The notes beneath the pieces were generated by a model. The model was given only the letters and a program-made list of their open reading frames with translations. It did not search any database and was not told where the DNA came from. The translations under genes were made by a program, and so were the position numbers. This document shows positions 60,267 through 64,000 of a DNA stretch of 64,000 bases, in pieces. The DNA is taken from the NCBI GenBank assembly GCA_018052455.1, contig JAGPNE010000001.1, positions 359,261 through 423,260 on the forward strand, in the 5' to 3' direction. Origin of the DNA: Candidatus Fermentithermobacillaceae bacterium (GTDB lineage Bacteria; Bacillota; Sulfobacillia; Fermentithermobacillales; Fermentithermobacillaceae). The stretch's first letter is position 1; every line of letters begins with the position of its first letter.

Positions 60267-63200
60267 GCTTAATGCCTGTATCTTACTGCCAGTACCATCG
60301 TCTTTAGCAGGGATAACCTCTAGATATGAAGGGAGCCTGTCCTTAAGTTCCTTCACATGGCTAATTATCCCTACCATCCTTTCTTTGTCCTGTATATGCT
60401 CCAACGAATCCATAACTAGGTCCAATTTGGTGCTGTCCAAAGTGCCAAAACCCTCATCAAGGAAGAAAAAGCCCAGAGGATATTCTCCCTTAAGCTGAAT
60501 CTTGGAAGACAACGCTAAGGCCAGCGCTAGGGATGTTAGAAAGGTCTCCCCGCCTGACAGGGTTGTAACTGACCTTCTTTCACCACCGTTAAAGTCATCA
60601 CGGATTACAAATTCGGCGTTATCCGACAGTTCTAGGGCATATCTCTGCCCCGTGAGAGTGCCCAAAGTGATAGACGCTTCTCCTACCATATCTTTTAGGT
60701 GCTCTTCAGCCAGAAACTGAACAAAACGTCTTCCGCTTATAAGGCTAAGCAGCCTATTTGCCACATCCCTATCTTTTTCTGCTTTCCTGCGTCGAGAGTC
60801 TAGATCCTCCCACCTTTTTCGAGCCTTCGTCAAGTCATCAAGGGTTTTTGCTGCTATTGCCGCCTCTTCCGTCAATCTCTTTTCTGCACTTTGCGCGTCT
60901 TCTAACTCCGCCGCTGCCTTAGTAAATGCATCTTCAGAGAACTCCCTTGAGTCTATTCTGGTTCTTAGATCCTTGATCTTGCTCTGCGCCTCTATGGACG
61001 CTTCGTTATAGCTCCTTATATCCTCCTGCAACTCTTCCAATTCTTCAGGCAAAAGCATGAATTGTACTGCTTCTTCTTGGGTATCAAACCCCGCCAGCTC
61101 CAACTGGCTAGATAACGATACTGACAAAGAATCCAAATTGGTCTTAGCTTGCTCAAAAGCAGATTTTGCCTTCTCGTGGGTCAAGCGAGCGTCTGAAAGG
61201 GCTGTTTGAGCGGCTTTCTCGTGCTTAAGGGCCATGTGATGACTGTCTTGAATAGTTCTAATCTCCGACTCTACTTCCTCCAGTGCTTCTTCAGGATGCT
61301 TATCGCCGCAGATTTCCTCTATACTCTTATCAATAGCTTGAATCTGGGAACCCAAGGCTTCAAGATAGCCTGCTAGGGAGCTTCTATCTACGTTCAAATC
61401 GCTCAAGGAACTTGAGATTTCCTGCATCTGTTTCTGAATATTTGAGATATGAACCGATACATCCTTTATTTCTCTTCTTAGCATTTCCATCTGTTTGTCT
61501 TTTTGTGTGACCGCTCGTACGCACGCATCAACCTCGTCCATTCCAGGCTTGAGAACTTCGTACACACTTAGCCTTTCAGGCCCCGCCAGAAGTTGGTAAG
61601 CTCGCGCCTTTCCGTCGCGCGTTATTCTTGCTGATATCTCCTCCAGTAGGTCTCTCCCCAGAACTGACTCCGCTTTCTGCACAAACTCGTTGCACACGGG
61701 CAAAAACTGGTCATATTCCACGATTGATTGAAAGATCAACTCCTGGTGATTTTGTACCGCATTATCCCATGACTGTACAGATTTGGTGAGATCTATATAC
61801 CAGTTTTGAACTGCGTTAAAGCAATCTGCGGCAAGCCTTTCGGCCTCTTGGGCCATGCGGGTCATTTCGCCATCGCCTGATACACAAGGCTGAGGGTGGT
61901 TCAACGATCCACAGACAGGACAGGGCTCTCCTTCTCTGAGTCCTCTAGCCAGAACTGAAGCTTGCTCTCGAATGAGCGCTTCTTCCTTTTGGGTTTGGCA
62001 TTTTCTTAAGAAAGCCTGGGCTTTATCTCTTTCGCTCTCGCCAATGGACAGCAAGTCATCTCTTGAAAGCAAAGCCGATGGCGCGACACCGCCCCAAAAG
62101 ACTGGATCAAGAAACGTATCATCTAGGGAGTAGGCGATATGTTCATCGCTAAGATACGACCTTTTGCGCAACTCTACGGGAAACCTCTCTGCGCCGATAT
62201 TCCCGGGCAAAAGATCATCCATAACTACCTGGCGCTCAGTTTTTACTATACCACCACCGGCAAACACATATCTAGAAGCCGATATGTCGAATATTTGCCT
62301 AAACACTTGTAAGACCCTGCGTCTAGATACCTCTAGCGCCTTTTTCTTTTTCATCACGTCTTTCTCGATACTCTCTAATCTATCCATGCACGTCTTGAGG
62401 TCCAAATAACAGTAATATGCGCTATCTAGAGCTTCTCGCCGCGACGGGTCTACGTGGAAGTCTGCCTCCTTCTGCGTAAGAGCCTTTTCCTTTTCGGATA
62501 GCTCCGAGAGCTGTGCCTTCAGGTCTCCCTCAGCTACAGTTTTCTCCTTAATTACTGTGTCGATTTTGTCTAGAGACTCTTTCCTCTCCATTTCGGTTGC
62601 TCTAACCGATTCCAGTTCCTTTTTGTCTTGAACCGCCTTTTCAAACCGAGACTTCTTTTGCAGCAGCAGAGGTATCCTTTCTTTCTCACAAGACTCCGCT
62701 GCTTCCAACGTCTCCTTTGCCTGACGATAATCCTTTTCTGCATCCTGCAGTCTTGATTCAAGCAGGCATAGGCACGTCTTACGCTTATCTACCTCTTTTT
62801 GTGCTGTGAAAACCTGCTCGATTTGGCTTTTCAGCGGGATGGCCTTTCTGGCAAGTTCAAGTTTTGCAGATTGCAGGTTTGCGTGCTCTTTTTGACTATC
62901 AAGATCTGCTTGCTGTTTTAGCGCAAGCCCTAGCTCGTCATAAAGTTTTTTGAGCTCCGCTTGTTCTTCGCAAATGGACTTGGCCCTAATTAGGATCTCT
63001 TTTGCCGATTGGAGTTGCGTCGCTATAGTCTCTATGTTAGCCTCGGCAGCTTGCAAGGCTTCATCAGAACAGTCACCAAGTTCTAATTGGGCCGCTTCGA
63101 TTCTGGAGAGCATATTGTTATGTAGTTCCACCCTCTTTTTCGCCTTGACTCTAAGGTCTTCTCCGAATTTCTCTAGCCCAAAAATGTTCTCCAACATTGC

Positions 63201-63707
63201 TCCACGTTCGGACGGTTTGAGTCTTAGAAACTGGTCGAATTTCCCCTGGGGCAGAACGACAGCACGCAAGAAATCATCGGCTCCAAACCCGAGCAGTTCT
63301 TTGATGTACTCGTCACAACCAGTAAGGCCTTCCGCCACAACTTCGTCCTGGCTCCCTGGAAATCTGCCATGTTTTATGACCCTTGAGTACCTAGCTTTGA
63401 CGTTTTCGACGTCTTCTTTCATTCGTTCATAACGTCTTTGAGCGGTATAGCGCTGTCCCGCCAATTCAAAGGTAAACGAGATTTCCGCATTAGACTCTAG
63501 CTGGTTTATGATCCCATATGTCTTACGTGGAGCCCTGTCTACAGCCCCAAACAGGGCAAGTGTTATTGCGTCAAGAATCGAAGACTTGCCGCTACCAGTG
63601 GGCCCAAAAATGCCAAAGAGCCCAAAACGTCCTAGTTCTTCAAAATCGATCTTTTGACGCTCTCTGTAACTATGAAGTCCGCAGAATTCAAGGGTCACAG
63701 GTCTCAT
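60237..63707 (-). CDS. sbcC: Exonuclease subunit SbcC (Rad50-like)
   Basis: ATPase subunit of the SbcCD nuclease that cleaves hairpins and DNA-protein blocks. 1156 residues: N-terminal Walker A FGPTGSGKSSILDAITLALFG, Q-loop region, two long coiled-coil arms, and a zinc hook at mid-protein reading CPVCGSLNHP. The C-terminal half has the signature TLSGGETFLTSLALALALS and Walker B FFFLDEGFGTLD. The ATG overlaps the end of sbcD by four bases (ATGA), so the two are translationally coupled. Length is in the normal range. Confidence 0.96.
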   Translation of the reverse strand: MRPVTLEFCGLHSYRERQKIDFEELGRFGLFGIFGPTGSGKSSILDAITLALFGAVDRAPRKTYGIINQLESNAEISFTFELAGQRYTAQRRYERMKEDVENVKARYSRVIKHGRFPGSQDEVVAEGLTGCDEYIKELLGFGADDFLRAVVLPQGKFDQFLRLKPSERGAMLENIFGLEKFGEDLRVKAKKRVELHNNMLSRIEAAQLELGDCSDEALQAAEANIETIATQLQSAKEILIRAKSICEEQAELKKLYDELGLALKQQADLDSQKEHANLQSAKLELARKAIPLKSQIEQVFTAQKEVDKRKTCLCLLESRLQDAEKDYRQAKETLEAAESCEKERIPLLLQKKSRFEKAVQDKKELESVRATEMERKESLDKIDTVIKEKTVAEGDLKAQLSELSEKEKALTQKEADFHVDPSRREALDSAYYCYLDLKTCMDRLESIEKDVMKKKKALEVSRRRVLQVFRQIFDISASRYVFAGGGIVKTERQVVMDDLLPGNIGAERFPVELRKRSYLSDEHIAYSLDDTFLDPVFWGGVAPSALLSRDDLLSIGESERDKAQAFLRKCQTQKEEALIREQASVLARGLREGEPCPVCGSLNHPQPCVSGDGEMTRMAQEAERLAADCFNAVQNWYIDLTKSVQSWDNAVQNHQELIFQSIVEYDQFLPVCNEFVQKAESVLGRDLLEEISARITRDGKARAYQLLAGPERLSVYEVLKPGMDEVDACVRAVTQKDKQMEMLRREIKDVSVHISNIQKQMQEISSSLSDLNVDRSSLAGYLEALGSQIQAIDKSIEEICGDKHPEEALEEVESEIRTIQDSHHMALKHEKAAQTALSDARLTHEKAKSAFEQAKTNLDSLSVSLSSQLELAGFDTQEEAVQFMLLPEELEELQEDIRSYNEASIEAQSKIKDLRTRIDSREFSEDAFTKAAAELEDAQSAEKRLTEEAAIAAKTLDDLTKARKRWEDLDSRRRKAEKDRDVANRLLSLISGRRFVQFLAEEHLKDMVGEASITLGTLTGQRYALELSDNAEFVIRDDFNGGERRSVTTLSGGETFLTSLALALALSSKIQLKGEYPLGFFFLDEGFGTLDSTKLDLVMDSLEHIQDKERMVGIISHVKELKDRLPSYLEVIPAKDDGTGSKIQALSRKKLTHAFR

Positions 63708-64000
63708 GAGGTCAGACCTCCCTCATACCTACCAGATTCTGCCTCTGATTCTCCTGCCTCTTCGTGCACGAGTTCCAAGAAGAGATCGACCAGTTCCGGT
63801 TCAGGATCATGTCCCATTTGGCGTAGGCAGAACAGTTTGAACCTATCGACAAGCGGCATCTCAGCAATGCGCTTTTCTTGAGGATCGAAAACTGCTCTAC
63901 TACCTGTCCAGCGTATACTTACAATGAAGGGGTGCTCTCTACGGAGCGCAGCCACATCGGCAGTTCCGATAGGCTCGTCACATCCGATCTCCAAGTCCAC
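63704..64000 (-). CDS. sbcD: Exonuclease subunit SbcD, C-terminal part (cut by window edge)
   Basis: The last 98 residues of the nuclease partner of SbcC. The open frame runs to the window end without a start I would accept, so the N-terminal metallophosphatase motifs lie outside. Position directly upstream of sbcC with a four-base overlap, and the capping-domain-like C-terminus (FIVSIRWTGSRAV, then a helical MPLVDRFKLFCLRQ region), support the assignment. Based mainly on context. Confidence 0.8.
   Translation of the reverse strand: MDLEIGCDEPIGTADVAALRREHPFIVSIRWTGSRAVFDPQEKRIAEMPLVDRFKLFCLRQMGHDPEPELVDLFLELVHEEAGESEAESGRYEGGLTS

Overview
The window looks like a stretch of chromosome from an anaerobic, peptide- and amino-sugar-using Bacillota (clostridia-like) bacterium. 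Support comes from a T-box leader in front of serS, an FMN riboswitch in front of an ECF-type riboflavin transporter, strong GGAGG ribosome binding sites with many TTG and GTG starts, oxygen-defence proteins typical of anaerobes (desulfoferrodoxin, a rubrerythrin-like ferritin fold), and many peptidases and amidohydrolases. The taxonomic placement is inference from gene content. I see no rRNA, tRNA, CRISPR array, insertion sequence or prophage.

Layout. 1-6.5 kb: a gene end cut by the window edge, two tandem membrane diguanylate cyclases, a lone BrxF-like P-loop ATPase (a protein normally found in type 3 BREX phage defence), and a coupled lemA/DUF2207 pair. 6.5-16.8 kb: nagB, a flavin reductase, ogt, an AbgB-like M20 amidohydrolase, the first mgtE with a long leader, then a C_GCAxxG_C_C protein/purA/metallo-beta-lactamase operon, a phosphatase and an amidohydrolase. 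16.8-34.8 kb: an M14 peptidase, a MATE exporter, nicotinamidase, a marR-RND exporter operon, a rubrerythrin-like protein, an S9 peptidase, a second MOP-type transporter, tldD/tldE and a D-aminoacylase. 35-41.3 kb: a complete five-gene dipeptide/oligopeptide ABC transporter with a long leader and internal hairpin. 41.3-48.5 kb: an MFS/nagA/unknown operon, a degenerate CPBP-like protein, and an M81 (MlrC-like) peptidase coupled to a second D-aminoacylase. 48.6-54.6 kb: a small orphan gene, an MtnA-like isomerase behind riboswitch-controlled ribU, T-box-serS, a DUF2284 protein, desulfoferrodoxin and a flavodoxin-fold protein. 54.6-64 kb: two tandem mgtE genes with a promoter and leader, a TrmB-type regulator, an M28 aminopeptidase, and sbcC with the end of sbcD.

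How the genes fit together. Peptide import (DppABCDF) feeds a set of cytoplasmic hydrolases (S9, M14, M20, M28, M81, TldD/E). The two D-aminoacylases point to use of N-acyl-D-amino acids or D-residue-containing peptides, for example from peptidoglycan. NagA and NagB, encoded at separate loci, form the GlcNAc-6-P to fructose-6-P route. Three MgtE paralogues at two loci handle Mg2+. Both loci have long untranslated leaders that share a 12-nt motif at a similar distance from the start codon, which suggests a common cis-regulatory RNA.

Most notable observations: the orphan BrxF, the shared mgtE leader motif, and the probable co-transcription of an MtnA-like sugar-phosphate isomerase with ribU under the FMN riboswitch.
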